Source: Gyrodactylus bullatarudis
Lineage: Eukaryota > Platyhelminthes > Monogenea > Gyrodactylidea > Gyrodactylidae
Assembly: GCA_012064415.1 (NCBI GenBank)
Contig: SSNU01000234.1
Coordinates: forward strand, 286,598 to 350,597
Reading direction: 5' to 3'
Length of the DNA: 64,000 nucleotides
Part shown: one piece after another, positions 35,079 through 50,000 of the stretch
How positions within the stretch are numbered: the stretch's first letter is position 1
Layout of the letters: every line of letters begins with the position of its first letter
Notes under the pieces: generated by a model
What the model was told of the DNA's origin: nothing
What the model saw: only the letters and a program-made list of their open reading frames with translations
Database searches by the model: none
Translations under genes and position numbers: made by a program

Positions 35079-38000
35079 ATGGAATTAAATTTAGAGTTAT
35101 CTGCATCAGTCAAAGTTGACAAGACAGAGAATGGAAAGATTATCTTTAATCCCAACGTTGAGGAAGGCTCTATTGACGAGGACATTAGCAAGAATGATAC
35201 CAGCTTGAATACTAATCAAAATACTGACAGTAGCTCGGCTACAATCGAGAATAATAATGCAAGACGAGTTAGTTATGAAGATGGAATTATCGATCGAAAG
35301 GACTCTCTGGACACTCACATGAGCGATGGATACTTCTTCAATGATGGGAAGAAACGTGTTGGTGAGTTGACTTTGATTTGCCATGAACTAAGTGTGTAAG
35401 GCTTACTTTCCATACTTACCTGTCAAAATTACCATTCCTTACCATTGACTAAGGTGTGCTAATTAGGGCTAAAGTGTTACTTTTAACCTCATTTTAAAAA
35501 CAGAATTTTTTTCAATAAATCACTAATGGAATCCTGATTCTAAATTGCTTTAAAGTTTTTAGCATAAAAAATGATTGTCTTTACCAAAATGCGTTAAAGA
35601 AAGATTCTAAAATTTTACGCAACCAATTCTAAAACCACAAGCAATCCATGCTCAAATACATTAACTTTATCGGCTCCTAAGAGATGATTAGTATCTTTAA
35701 TAAATTTTCTTTAAATAAAATTATTCCCAATTGACGAAAAGTATTAAAGCTTTGGCCACGGATTGGTTCTTTAGTCTAGAAGAAAATAAAATATAGATTG
35801 ACATCTGCTCGTCAGGTTTTGAGAATATTTGTGAATAAAGGGCTTGGTTAGCTTGGCACATTTATTGGCTAGTAATAGATTTATTGTTTAAGAAATGAAT
35901 ATAGGATAGTGAATCTTTATTCGTTCGTAAATGTTATTATTGCTGTAGATGAATAAAAGATTTTTAGAAGAAATAATAATCTCGCTACAAAATGTTACAA
36001 AAAGTAGAACTTTCGATACAAATCTCTCTCTTACACACAGTACTATTCCTACTATACTTGTAAGTAAGTAATTCTATAGCATTGAGTAATACAGTAGTGA
36101 GAAGATTCGTTTAATTACTTTTAATAACCCAAACACTAAGCTTTTGTAACCTTTCACTCAGTTGGGCCGGAGAAAATCTGGAAATGTGTATTTTGTCTCA
36201 ATCAAAGATTCATCTAGCGTGTTGTCAACTCTACCAAGTATATTTCGTTGAAAAATAACTGTCTTTAAGCAGGATTACCGCAGAATAAACTTGTAGAATA
36301 TAGCGCAAATCCCATGTGTGACAAAATTAATTTGAAACTCATTTTTAATGAGGCTCTAAAACAGGCTTTATTATAATCTTTTAAGGACATAGGTTGAGCT
36401 TGCTGACTTGAAGCTGTGCTAGTGTTAAAATCGAACGAAAAAATTTTGGTGGATGAAGCTTCAGAAGAAATCTCTCTACATAACCAACAAAAGAGAACAA
36501 AAAATTATTTTATAATGTTCCCTGAAGAGAACCGACGAAAATGAAGCTTTATTCTCCAATAATCTTTTGATCGTTCTTAACACTGGCAAGTCAGCAAGTT
36601 CCCTTGCTACATAGATGATATTTGAGGAGACGAACTGTTAGGAAACTCTTTGATTGGCCATACATAAAGATGTAGACTTGGATAAGGTTATCTACACTGC
36701 TCTGCTCTGTAAACGAGAGGCAAGAGTAGTGACTCATTCTCAACTGAGGGATAAATTCGTCATTTTATTTTAATTTTATAAAACAAAATATAACTGAGAA
36801 TAGTATTCAGGATGTTGTTCTTCGCAATTTAATTGAATTCTAACTGTACTAAATCTGGATATTTGGAAAGGAAGAAATTGAGTTGAAGTGCTACTCTCTT
36901 CCCTTTTCAAGTTGGTAGTTTACACTGTTTGAGTTTGATCATAATTGATATGAATCAAGATTTATTCCGGTATTTCGTCCTGCCTTTTATTGCTAATCAA
37001 TATCACGAATGTATAGAATGTGAGTATGATTGCATAAGAGAATACAAAAACAAATTCTCTTTTAGATCAACATCACAAATGATCAGTGATCACAGAGTGA
37101 GAATAGATCGTTATTGATCGGAAATATTTAATCTTTAATCTCTTAACTAATTAATACAAGATCGTCAAATTGTTATTAGGCCGAGAGATTAAAAAACATG
37201 GAAATAAAGAGACTTGTACAATTAAATTAATCAGGGATCATGATTAACCTATGAAGATTTGGATTGAAAAAAACTCGATAGGCCCCTGGTAGTTGTTTCT
37301 GGCTGTTCTTACATTTTGGAAAAGTTCTTATGTATATAATAGATTTTTATTGAAAAAATATGAAAATTATTTGAAGCAACTCTTTGTTAAATCTGTATGG
37401 GACTCTGGTATATAGATAGTAAGATATTTACAAATCTGTGAGATAGATTGGTTTTTGAAAGAATAGATGTTGATTTTTTTCTGGTATTTCAGGGAAATGA
37501 GGACGACATGGAGAATAGAATAGCCTCCAGGATTGCGTAGGTTATAGTTTGAGGACGAGTTGAGAGAGAGAGAGAGGGGGGGGTGATTTGAAAGTAAATA
37601 GGCAGAAGCAGCAAGTCTGCGAAGCCATAGAGGGAGCAGATTGGCTTTTTTGAGGAGTTCGCGATAGGAGTGCGGGCCAAAACAGGATCTGAGATAATTT
37701 TTTTGAATTTTTTCGATCTCGTAGCCTTGTCAGACGGGGATAGTGCAGAGTAAACCAGATCCATAGTCAGGATTCTGATCTCAGGGGAGTGGATAAGTTT
37801 TCTTAAGGAGACGCATCTGAGATTCATAGTTTGGAGTATTGATATCGGATGGGATTTGGTGTTGAGATTTTTATCATAAAGGAAACCAAGGTCTTATTTA
37901 TTTACTAATTTTCATGGAGGATTTCAGAATCCCTCATGGAACAAAACTATTTTCCCAAGGGTATTTGTAGATTTTTCTTCATGCCAAAAGAAAGACCGCA

Positions 38001-41000
38001 TTTTATAGATTCAAGTGAACGTTTTCCCTCTCTTTGGATCAAGAAATATCGTCAGTATTAACTGCTCAAGTCATCTATTTTTAAAATTTGCGGGACAAAA
38101 CATTAATTTTTTTCATGGTATATGCCGCTTTTTATCGTTGGATTGGCTTAATCCACCTGCTCTGTCCACGACTGTACAAGAACATATTTAAAAATTAATT
38201 TTTCTCTCAATCTTTATTTGGATTAAAACAAAATATCTCATCAATACTGTATTAAGTTTTTAATAACTAAATTTAAATTTTTGAAAAATTTTTAAAATCA
38301 TTTATCTACAATTATTTCGTTTTAGGTGCTTAGGTAATTTACCCTTCAAGTTCGTCTTATTTGGTAATAAATTAGCCCATGTCACTGATTGTAAGTATAG
38401 GTTCTCAACTATTACATTAATTTTTCTGTCATTCTATTCAATAAATAAACTCACAGCAAGGCATTCGTTTTAAAAGTCATCAATAATGAAAAAACTCGAT
38501 CACGAATCCGAGTAAATCAATAATCTCCACCGAAAATTTGTAACTCATGTTATTGTTCATTTTTAACAATTCCAGTTTTTGAGTTTGTCAAGGATTCAAC
38601 CTTCCCCTTGACATATTAAACCATGTTAATAAACTGTGTTTCTAAATGCCTTGTACAGAAAGAAAACTCGATATTTTTGTCTCTGAATGAATCCATTAAT
38701 CTTACCTTTCCTTATAAGAGGCCGTTCGTTATAATTATTCAAAATTTTCCCTCTACACTTGAACTATTCATATTTTTAAAATTTAAACATGGAAAGAAAT
38801 AAACTTGAAATATCTTTTCTCACTTGAGTAAGCTTTTACTATTAGATCATCTACAAGAATAAAAATAAAAGAATAAAATCAATTGTCTAAGAGATCATAA
38901 AAACTAACAAAATTAAGGTGTAAAAGACTTGAGGGAAGAAGACAATACAAATGTTACTATAGCATCCCCCTTCTTATTTTATTCAATCGATCATATCTGT
39001 GCTATAGAGAGAAGTCCAAGTTTTATCACTCAAATGAATAGCGTGAAGCCAGTTGATATAAAGATGAGTATTTTTCGAATCCCACGATTAAGTGAGTCGA
39101 TAAACTCTGATTTACTTAAGAAGGAAGTGTTTTTCAAAATTACCATGGGCAAATTCAAAGATTTTGATTAATTTTGATACCAATTATCAATCAAGTTTAA
39201 TCTTCGAAATCCCTGATCACAAATTTGGTCCTTTTTAAAATAGAAATAAGACCTAATGTGTATTTCTCAATGGTTCATCAGTAGTGAAACTGGTAGGAAA
39301 TCTCAACATTATTCTGTATTATTCTGAAAAATCCCTATATTTTTTTGGGATTTTAGACGATCCAAGTTTTCATATTTCACCAAGATTGGTAGTTTTGCTC
39401 AAAATGGGAATTACCAATTTCTAAGGATTCTAAATTACCGAAATTTCATTGATTTTTTCAAAATGAAAATGATCAAGAAATCCAACTCCCAAACGGTAAT
39501 CAGATTTAGCATAATTGATTCTCTTATCTAGTTCTGATCATGAAAAACTTCTCTCTTTTAAAATTCCCATCTTCAAATGGTAAAAGAAGACAGCAGGATT
39601 TGGATTCGATTTCTTGATGAAAAAATTGAGATTTTTGTAAAACTCTTGGATGTTTATCCAATATGCATTGACTGGAAAAATAACTCCAAAACTCATTCAA
39701 CTTTCACTCTGAATAAATAAAAGTGTGTTTCCATAACCAGATTGCAAGAGATTAATGAATAATCAATTTGAAAGAAGCCTCTATTCATAGAATTCATTTG
39801 GAATGTGTAACCGTCTTTTTGGGAGGGATGGGGGAAATATAGAGGTAGACTTGAAAATTTGTAATGAATTTTATCCTTGGTAATTCCTCACCTAACATAA
39901 AACATTCTGGATTAAGAAATCTGTTGAATTTCCCTTTACACTGGCTTAGGAATTACAGTTATAATTACATGCCTTGCATTTATTTTGCTTTGCACTAATG
40001 ATGTAAAACTAAAGGGTTGATTCCAAAATTGGTTTGGTATCTAAAAACTTTTTAACTTATCGTACTAAAAAAAGAGTATGGCGATTCCAGTCGCTTCTGA
40101 AACTCATGTGGGTTGCATAGAGAATTTGGAATTGTTAATCTCTTTTCTCTTTGAATTTATTTACAGAAAACGTATTTGTAACAACTGAGGATATTGAATT
40201 CATCATCGGGATGAAACTGCTCAAAGTTTTGCAATATATAAATTCTTTTAGAGTCATATTTTGGAATTTACCCAAAATATAACATTCAAATGCATAGAGC
40301 TAGTGGATATGAAGATGTAAGCTGACTATCTTTACAAAGAAACTCAATTATTTATCCAGAATTTCCATCTTCATACTAAGCTTTATACTAAGTTTACCAG
40401 CTAGTCTTAAGATGGGATTCAACCCCCCCCCCCTATTCTTTAATATCAAAAGCTCTACAAGTTTTTTAAAATATCCACAAGTTTTTTTATTAAAAACAAT
40501 TATTAAAATAGTTGTGTGTCTCTGGTACATATTTGATAAGAATTTTACAGGGGGAGTAGATTGCCTTTGTCAAGGAGCTCCTTGTAGGAAAGTGGACCAA
40601 GGCAGCTTTTAAGATATGTGTAATACACTTTGTTTATTGTATTATTTCTAGTTTCCTATTAGTACTGATAGGAAGATCACAGAGAATACCAGATCCATAG
40701 TCAAGATGTGGTAGAATGAGAGATTTATATAGTTTGAGACGAAGAGATGGATCGTTGATGAATTTTCTGAGAAAGTAGATTTTAAAACGTACTATTTTTA
40801 AGATATCTTTTGAATGAATATTGGTTTTGAGATTATGATCGTAGGAGAGTCCAAGATCCTTTATGAGAGAAACTGTGTTGAAGAATATATTTTGATTTGA
40901 GAGAGAATTCCTATTAGGCATGACTTTAGTTTTACTCTGATTTATACTGAGACCTATTGAGGAAAGAGAATGCTTAAGATGATCCATTTCCTCAGAGATC

Positions 41001-44000
41001 AAACACCTGCCTTGAGCGATTGGAATGAGAATTTTATATAGAAATAGATCATGAATAGATCAAAAATGTTATCGCAATTTCTTGAGCAAGGGTGACCAAT
41101 GAGTTTCGCAGCTGACTCTAGTCTCAAGACAAGATTAACGATGATATATCTCTAATTTCTATACTTCTTCTCTTTGATAGAAATAAATGCATCTCAAAAA
41201 TTCCAAACTTGAATATTCCAATCAACAGAATTGAGTATAGTTTTTCAATTTCACACACACTAAAACTATCTCCATATCATCTCAGTAATTGTAGTCAATG
41301 GTTACCAGCCATATACACTGTACCAACATCAATCATCATTATTTAATACAGATGAAAATAATAATAATTGGGTATATGCTACACACTTTTTCACTTGGTA
41401 TGGGAAACTTTTTTGAAATATTCTATTTATATATATATATTTTCACCACCATACTATATATAAACCTAATTGACATGAAGATGAGAATTTACTATTTTTA
41501 CAAAAAATCCGATATTTTTTTCCGGATTCACAGAATCAATCAATCTGACTAAAATTAGCCCGTTTTTCGAATTTCAAAAATGAACCAAATTTCCACTTTT
41601 TAACTTTTAAGCTCAAAAATTTCATCGATTTCGATGATTCAAAGCAGTTAAATGCAGATCTTTGGGATCAACATTCAACGAAGAATTCGAATTCACCTGC
41701 AAAAGTTTACTGAATTTCTTCATTACTGTGGGAAATCGAACCATTTGAATTTTTCGATTATCACGAAGACAAATTATCCAAAATCTGGAAGTTTAACTTT
41801 TTCTCTGAAACAGTAAGATCTTCGCTACATCTATGGCCTAATTCGAATTCTTCGTTCAATGTTTATCCCAAAGATCTGCATTTAACTGCTTTGAATCATC
41901 GAAATCGATGAAAATTTTTGAGCTTAAAAGTTAAAAAGTGGAAATTTGGTTCATTTTTGAAATTCGAAAAACGGGCTAATTTTAGTCAGATTGATTGATT
42001 CTGTGAATCCGGAAAAAAATATCGGATTTTTTGTAAAAATAGTAAATTCTCATCTTCATGTCAACTAGCTAGCTTTAGATCTATAGAGAATCATCATCAT
42101 CATTGATCTTCTGTTAGAGTGGTGATCTCATTAGAAATTAGGAAAAAACCAACATTAGCTCTTCTTGCAGTCTACCTCTGTCTGTCTCTCTCTCTCTCTC
42201 TCTATCCATTCGTCAAATCTTGCCCATCTTAGACTATTACACTGGTTTAAGATGCCATTGAGTACAATAACTGTCTTTGTCTCAATCTTGTATGCGTTTG
42301 AACTTCAAATGTTAGCAACCCCTGAGGTACTGTATATGCTATATACTTTTTAAATCAAGTATTCTATAGATAAAATGATGAGGATTATATATTCATATTC
42401 ATGTTTTATATCAATGAATAAATTGGCTCTAGAAACAAAACTTTTAGTGGGAACTTAATAGGTAAAGAAATGGATCAGATCAAAGTGCTAATGCGCAGAT
42501 TTGGAACAAGTTAGTATTACCTAAATAAACATAATTTACTGGCACACTTTATAGAAGGAGAATAGGCCAGAGTAAGATAGGAATGCTGATCAGATACAAC
42601 TGTGTCATTTAACCCTTTAGGTTGTGATTATTGAACAGGGGTTTCCTTTTTAAGCTAGGTGATAGCTCTTAGGGAAACTAGCTTCTAAGAAGTTCAGAAT
42701 CTCCTTTTTTTAATTAAAGTAAAAGCGGAGCTATTTACTTTTAAATAAGATCTAAGAATATTTTATATTTCGCATAGACCCAGAATTAATTTATCGTAAA
42801 ATAATTTAGGAGGCGTGTAATTAAGTCTTGATGTATCGTTACTATAGAGAAGGAATGTTGTAAGATTGAAAGTTAATAATCATTGAGGCTATAATTTAAA
42901 TTTTGAAATAATTTAGTATTCATATTTTGCGGAAAGTAGTGCAGGACTTCTTCAAAAATATTTTTTGACGATGAAGGAATCATCTATAGAGGAATTTGAA
43001 GTCAAGTGAACATTTAGTGGTAAAGCTTATATTTCACTGGATCTCGTCAGACTATTACACCGGTTTGATATTTATAGTGATATTAAGAAAATGTAAAAGT
43101 TCCTCTTTTCATAAACTCGTTCAAGAAGATAATTTGAATTAATTAATTAACTAGCCTTGGTGGCAAATTTCAACTCTTAAACCCGATCAAATTATATCCA
43201 ATCAGAGGAACTTACAAGTGTACATTTTCAAGTGTGAAATTCCTCTGATGATGATGATTCCTTCATCGTCACAAAATATTTATATATTTGCTATTATATG
43301 GGTATTCTGTTTGTATGATATTGATCATGTAAATAGTGCTCTAGTCTTCAAAAGTCCTACGGAATTTTTTTCATAACTTGGGTTCAATCTTTTTTCCATC
43401 ACATGGTTCACGAAGTTATTTTGACCCAACTATTTTACTCGAATCTATGATTCCTGAAATAGGTTTTCATAAAAACGTTTTAAACAAAAATTATTTTTTT
43501 ATTTACGTGATGAAATAATCATGAATTTAGAATAGAAAGACAAATCCTAATATAGGAAAATATGGAAATGATATCTATCTGAATGATTAAAACGATCCTA
43601 TGACATATTTGAGATCAAAGGTAAAAATTTTAGTTCCAAACTGGGCCGAATTAACTCGCGATATATCATGTGTAATTACTCTCTGGAACCAATGAAATTG
43701 ATCTTGTTAAAGATAAAGAAACCACGTTTTTGGTAATCACGAGATTTCATCTTTCAACATTCTCGATCATTATAAATTATGAATCCAATCGAATTGACTA
43801 CAGAGTAGGATCCTTCATGATCAGAACTAAAGTAAATCTTGCGCGAATTTTTATATTAAACAAAAGATTGAATATTTCTGTAAAAAAGCTGTATCTGGTT
43901 AATTTATTGTAGCCTGTTATAGAGAATGGCAAAATTGCTTTCTACAATTAATATATTGAGAAAACTAAGGCAAAATTGATTGTGATTTATCTATAAAAAC

Positions 44001-47000
44001 ATTAAATGCAGTTGGTTTACTGGAATTAAGTCAAAATATTTTGGCGCAAGATTTAAATTTTTAAGAACCATTCTGGAAATGAGAATTCTGCAAGATCCTG
44101 CTACAGAGGCATAATTGTATTGATATATTTTGAGATAGTTTTGATCTTTAATTAGAGGCTACACAATTGAGAAGTTTATGGGAGTATTTTAAAAAAATTT
44201 TACTCCTCAATATTAATTTATTATTAAATGGAACGATCTGAGTCAGTGGTACACAGGCTTTGGAAATGATTTAGAGAAATTTTACAAGTATTTTTAAAGA
44301 AATGCGAAATTTTGAAAATCTGTTAATGATTTCTAGTAAATACTAGAAAAACTTGTTTTATTAATCAAATATCGTTTATCAAGGTTTTGATTTATCGTGT
44401 AAATTAATTTGATATTTTTCTATTGCAACATTATTTCTGGCAAGCTAAAAAAAGAAGTTGAATATCTAAAAAATCAGTCGTTCAGAGCAATCAAGTGCAA
44501 TAGTTACTGTTTTGAGACTATTGTTCAATCTCTTGAAAATGAAACGAAAAGGGTTAATCACTTATCAGATAGGAACCATTTATTAGATTCCAAAGACTAG
44601 GAACATCTAAAATGTGAGCATTTAAAAAAAATTACATATTATTACTAATAATTTATTAGAGCATCAAAAAGTCAATAAGTCATAGTTTACAAGTAAGGTA
44701 TTTTAAAAAAATAAAGCACATTGGTATAATCAGAAGAGGTGTGAGGTTTCACATAAAAAAGTTATATGAGCATATATCAGTCATATATTTTGTAATAGGT
44801 CATATTTTTTAAAAGGCATATTTATAGGTCATATATATACTTTGCATAGACTATACCCATACCAATCACATTCATTCTTTGATTTCCCATGATTGGAATT
44901 TTGATTACATCATGCAGCGTGCTTTATTCTATATTATTTTAACCATGCCAAAAAATCCAACACTAAGTACCATATAACTACGAATTTTATCGAATACTGA
45001 CACAATGTATTCCTAGAATCTAGAACGGGAGATCTATATTGTAATATTTGATGTTGCACTGCCAACCAAAGCAAATCATTTCTTGTTTATTAACCTTGAC
45101 TCATAAGTAGTAGGGAAATTTTAAAAGTAATATGACCCAAAAAATAAGTGCCTTTTTATAAGCGCCTATAAATGTGTTTTTTAGGCCATATTTTCGACGC
45201 TCTACACATTATCAAAAAATATAACCCTTTCTGTTTAAATTTATTGATTTCTGTAAACTTGTATAAATAATTTTTACAGGAATTTGCCGAAGCTTAGTGG
45301 TACTCGATGACCGAATCAGAAAATTCCAAATATTTGGCTGAAAAGGCTATTGGTATTAAGTAATGAAGTATTTATCTTTTAAACTGTAAACTAGAATGCC
45401 AACTTAGGTGTCAATTTACTTCTACATTTCGTGTTCAGTTTGATTAACTTGCTCACTAAATAGCTGACCCCATGTTAGTGGATGAGATATGTGCCTCTAT
45501 AGCGTGCATGAAATAAGAAGAATGAATAAATAATACAAATAATTTAGCATTGAAAGACATCTCTAATTCTATAACTAAATCCACAGATCAAGTATTATGA
45601 TCTCTCACTGCTACTACTTCCTTCTCTTGGAAATCTATAAATACAACTTGTGACAAGGAATAAACAGAAAGATGGAATGTCTCCATCTGAAAGCTTTAAT
45701 TTCCGGGCTTTAATTTTTCTCTTTGTTTAAATCAATAATTCTGTATATTGACATAATAATAGAATCGGTAAACACGAAAGAGAAAACTAATCTTGAATAT
45801 TCTTTCTCGTAAGCAAGAGCATTCCAGTTGTTGATCTGACGTAAAAAATGTAATTATTCATATTTTCTATTCCAAACATAAATTACCAGCAGACAAGATT
45901 AGCGAAAGAAAGATATCAAATGCATATCAAGTTATCATTATTAAAGGTGAACTCTTCTCAACTACTGTAAGGTATACTCAATCTACATACGCCAGAAAGA
46001 TATATTATAATAAATATGAACGATAATATTGTCGAACTTCATCAAAAATATTAGTATTTTTGAGTTCTGAAATCATGGGGGAAGGTTAGAGAAAACAAAC
46101 GTAAAGTTGGTTGATATGAAGTTGGCAATCTATGCTTTTTACAGAAATCTCGATTTTTTCATCAAGAATTCGAATTTTTCAAAGATTTTTTTGGAATCCT
46201 ACTCATGTTGCCCACATTTACCAGCAGAAGAAAAAAATTCAGAAAAAAAATTATTTTTTTGAAAAATATGACCATTTTTCAAATTCCCATTTGGCTCCAA
46301 ATCCCATTTTTTCGCACTTTGAACCGAAAGTTTTTATTGATTTGAAAGTTGATCAAAAGAGAGTTTCCAGGATCAAGATTAGACAAGAAAGCTGACTAGC
46401 ACCGTCAAATTACCGACATTTATCCCATTTTCGAGAGATTTTGAATCATCGAAATTTCAACTCCCAAACGATACTGAGGTTATGCATCAGATCAGATTCA
46501 GTTGAATTAATTTTCTTGTCTAACTTTGATCCTGAAAAACCTCTTTTAATCAACCTCCAACTTTCAAATCAATAAAAACTCTCGGTTCAAAGTGCGAAAA
46601 AATCGGATTTTGGCGCCAAATGGGAATTTGAAAAATGGTCATATTTTTAATAAAAATAATTTTTTTTCAGAATTTTTTTCTTCTGCTGGTAAAAGTGGAC
46701 AACATGAGTAGGATTCCAAAAAAATCTTTGAAAAATTCGAATTCTTGATGAAAAAATCGAGATTTCTGTAAAAAGCATAGATTCCCAACTTCATATCAAT
46801 TAGCTTTATATTATGGTGATTAACGTTTCACCAGTTCTCTTCAGAGTCTGAAGTTCAGCTTGGTTGACATATAAATACTATCAAAATGCGAAATTTTTGT
46901 GCACTTCCATTGGTTGAGCTGATTCTGAATTACATCCAAGAAGCAGGGGGGGGTTCACTTCTCATTTCACTTTTTGCTTCTTTAGGTATGCATCAATTTG

Positions 47001-50000
47001 TAGCTGATCACTGGTTCCACTTGTATTAATCACTATAACATGTCTGTTTTCTCTAACCTTCCCCCTAATTTGTTATAATAAAGGGTTATTCTCAAAAACC
47101 AGCCCTGAACATTCCCAAAAGTAGCCTCAAAGAAGAAGTAATCCCAAAAATACTCTAAACTTTTATTATGAAAATACGATACTGAAATCTTGTTAGTAAA
47201 TTAAACTTTTTCAAAAAGATTCTAATCGTAATGCAATTTAAATTTTGATGGTTATTCTGGAATATTTCTATTTTACTTTTCTTATCTTAGATTATGTTCT
47301 CGTCTGGGAAGAATTGTCAAATGAAAAGGTTCGCAAGATGACATATATCAAGAATTACCTGGAAAATCTCAGAAAGGCCAACATACACATTGAAGAAGAT
47401 ACCATTAAGTGTTCCACTTCGACTCAGCATTATGTAAAGATCAATGTACCCTGGGATGTCATGTGTAAGCTGGCTGAGGAGCTATTTCTTAGAGCACCCC
47501 TTGAGGTGAGTTCCTATTAGAATGTATTAATAACGTGTCACCTTTATTTGGAAAATATCACCAAAATCTGATCTTAGAATTCTACGGATTGTATCCAGTT
47601 TCGGAGATATTCTAAAAAGACGAATTTTCCCAAAAATGCTGTTACTAAAAGATCAAAAGCAATAAGTAAAATTAACATTGGATAGAAAATTAAATTCTGT
47701 CTCGATTGGTGTATAAATATACAGTATACAGACAAAGATAAGCTCTTGTGATGTATATTAAAAGAAAAAATACTTAACAAGCAAATCCAAACATCCTTCC
47801 TATCGAAAGCCTTGTCGACAGTTTCTTTTCAATTTTCTTCCAGCTTTCATGAAAAAGAAGTGATTCCCTGTGGTATATTCTAGAAACATTTCTCAGCTGT
47901 AAAATCAGAGAGGAATAGAAAATTGAATTTCTCTCTTTATTTTCGCTTACAAGTACGCCAAACTAAAAATTATGATTTTTCTAAAATCTCACACGCCAAT
48001 CATTGCAGAAAGAGATTGAGCACAAACTTTCAGATCAACTCAACTAAAAGGGAACTACTCTGTGTGGGGGAATGACTTTTGAGTAGGAACTCTTTCATTA
48101 TTAATGGACTAAATCTCTCTGTAATGAATGAAGCAGACAGCATTTTAGTTTATTCTCCCCCCACACTTCTGGGCAATCAATCTAAATTCGATGTCAGTCC
48201 CTAGGAAATCTCTTGCATCTCTTACAATTGTCAAGGAAGTAACGACAATATTAATGCATTTAATGGGTATGATTGCCCTGTCATTCCCAATATCGATGAA
48301 AATGTGAGAAATGAACAGACCTACCTTTCATTAGGGACAGATCAATTAATTGACGATAAAAATAAATATATCGTTTGTTGCAGTTGGTAGAAGTTCACTT
48401 CCTTCTCGACAAGAAAAATGAGTGAGAAATTAAGAAGCATAACGAATGGCGACAAATAGCTAATTTCAGTAAAATTATGATCGATGTATCTCCGTTGATC
48501 AAGGAGACCAATGAATAAGCTTTTTCTGTTATATCCAACTTGTAACCCACTAATCCTTAAAGTTCCGTCAGTCGAAATCGTACAATTCGAGTTGGAAATG
48601 ATGATGTTCTTCGACGTTTTCTACTGTCAAGTCTTTGTGATAACTTATCACTGATAAGTAACACTGTATCTACATGAACAACTTCTTATCAAAGAATCTA
48701 AAGCTATTCTCAATGAATTGTTTTTTCAGGGCCTCGAAATTAGAGAGATTTTGGTTTCCTCTGCGATCTTCTCGAGTCTTCTCATACGATATTCAGCCAT
48801 CTTGTCCTCTTAGGTTGTAATTTCTTCATTTTCCAATATTCGATGTGACCAATTACCCTATACAGAACTTGTGGCGTTTTCAAAAACCAGATTATAAATT
48901 TGATGTAATTTTTAACTCATTTTCGTTTCTTAGCAAGCGAGGGATTAATATTTTGGTAAACTTATCTTGAATTTTCCGCAATGAATTTCATTATTTCCGT
49001 ATTGTTTTTCAGCTTCCTTATTGAATTTCAAATCTCTCTTTACGAATTGCAAAAGGTATAACCTAATTTTTTTTCTTACATCGGTGAAATTAAATCGGTT
49101 TCCAAAAAAATCTTCAGAAAAATTGAGATATATTGTAAAAATTCACTGAGAACAGCTCTTGATGATTTCACACATAAAGGTCACATACTCCTTGTTGTAA
49201 CTCAAGTCTACAATTAACATTAGTAGAAGCATACCATACGTTGGGCTTGATTGCAGTCAACTTCTAACTTGTTTAATACAAAAATGAGAAAAGTGATAGT
49301 AGTTTGATAACTGTACGGATCTTGATCTGGATTCAAGTTGGAATTCCTCAGAGCAACATTAAAGGAAGGAAGAATGAGGCCATAATAATAAGTTGTGTCT
49401 CCCCTTCTTGGATGTAGAAATTTTGAATTATTTTTCTCCTTTAATTTAGTTTTTTTTGAGTAGAAAATATAAAAATCAATAGGAAAACAAAACTGATCCA
49501 AGGCAAGTGGATCGAAGATTTTTGTTCCTCCTCTTAGTTTATACTTTTTATTTTGGAATTATCAGTTTACTCGGTTATCTCTGAATGAAATCTAACTTAC
49601 ATCTGTAGATTTTAGGAATAGGACAAGCAAGTGACACGCGTAGACTCGTCAGTACACCATAGATTGAACTCGTTTATAACCCCCCAATAAACGAACAAAA
49701 TTTGATTTTCAATCAATCGATCTAAAAATCTCATCTTTATTTATTGATTAAAAAAGGCGAACATTCACAAATGAATGAAGGTGTAAGTCTATACTTCACA
49801 AACAAAGTTTTCACCTCTATCTGAAAGAAAGGTTCTATTCTCAGCCTATGTTGTAATTCGAGTGAGACAAGAGAAACGATGGAGAGAAAGATAATTACCA
49901 TCTTCCTCATGGCCATTTGCTTGTGCTAGTAGACAGTTAATTTCTTCATGATCCCAAATATTACTCCTTTTATTGTAAAGCAAAGATAATTATTTTTTCT

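Larger units (their letters stand above)
35362..47290 (+). other. anoctamin intron 1 (11.9 kb)
   Basis: Donor GGTGAGTTGA, acceptor TTTTCTTATCTTAG. It contains a Penelope 3'-end remnant (about 36510-36640), non-LTR RT remnants (37489-37860 and 40634-41002, both minus), foldback elements (41469-42065, 46102-46808, a decayed one about 39330-39650) and dispersed repeats (38140-38180, 38323-38387, 43985-44110). Between about 42070 and 46100 I see no confident feature. A lysine/leucine-rich frame at 44441-44600 (YLKNQSF, SLENETKRV) is not convincing as an exon. Confidence 0.8.

Noticed and set aside
44441..44600. Coiled-coil-like frame YLKNQSF to SLENETKRVNHL
   Set aside because: No start, no splice partner and a stop before the only nearby donor; may be an old retroelement ORF1 scrap but not supportable.
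45300..45363. Short frame MTESENSKYLAEKAIGIK after an acceptor-like TTTTTACAG
   Set aside because: In-frame stop immediately upstream and no matching partner exon; not part of anoctamin, whose phases are satisfied without it.
49740..49930. Minus-strand ORF with a signal-peptide-like start (MAMRKMVIIFLSIVSLVS)
   Set aside because: Only about 59 codons and partly inside a repeat shared with 16200-16260; no cysteine pattern or splice partner.
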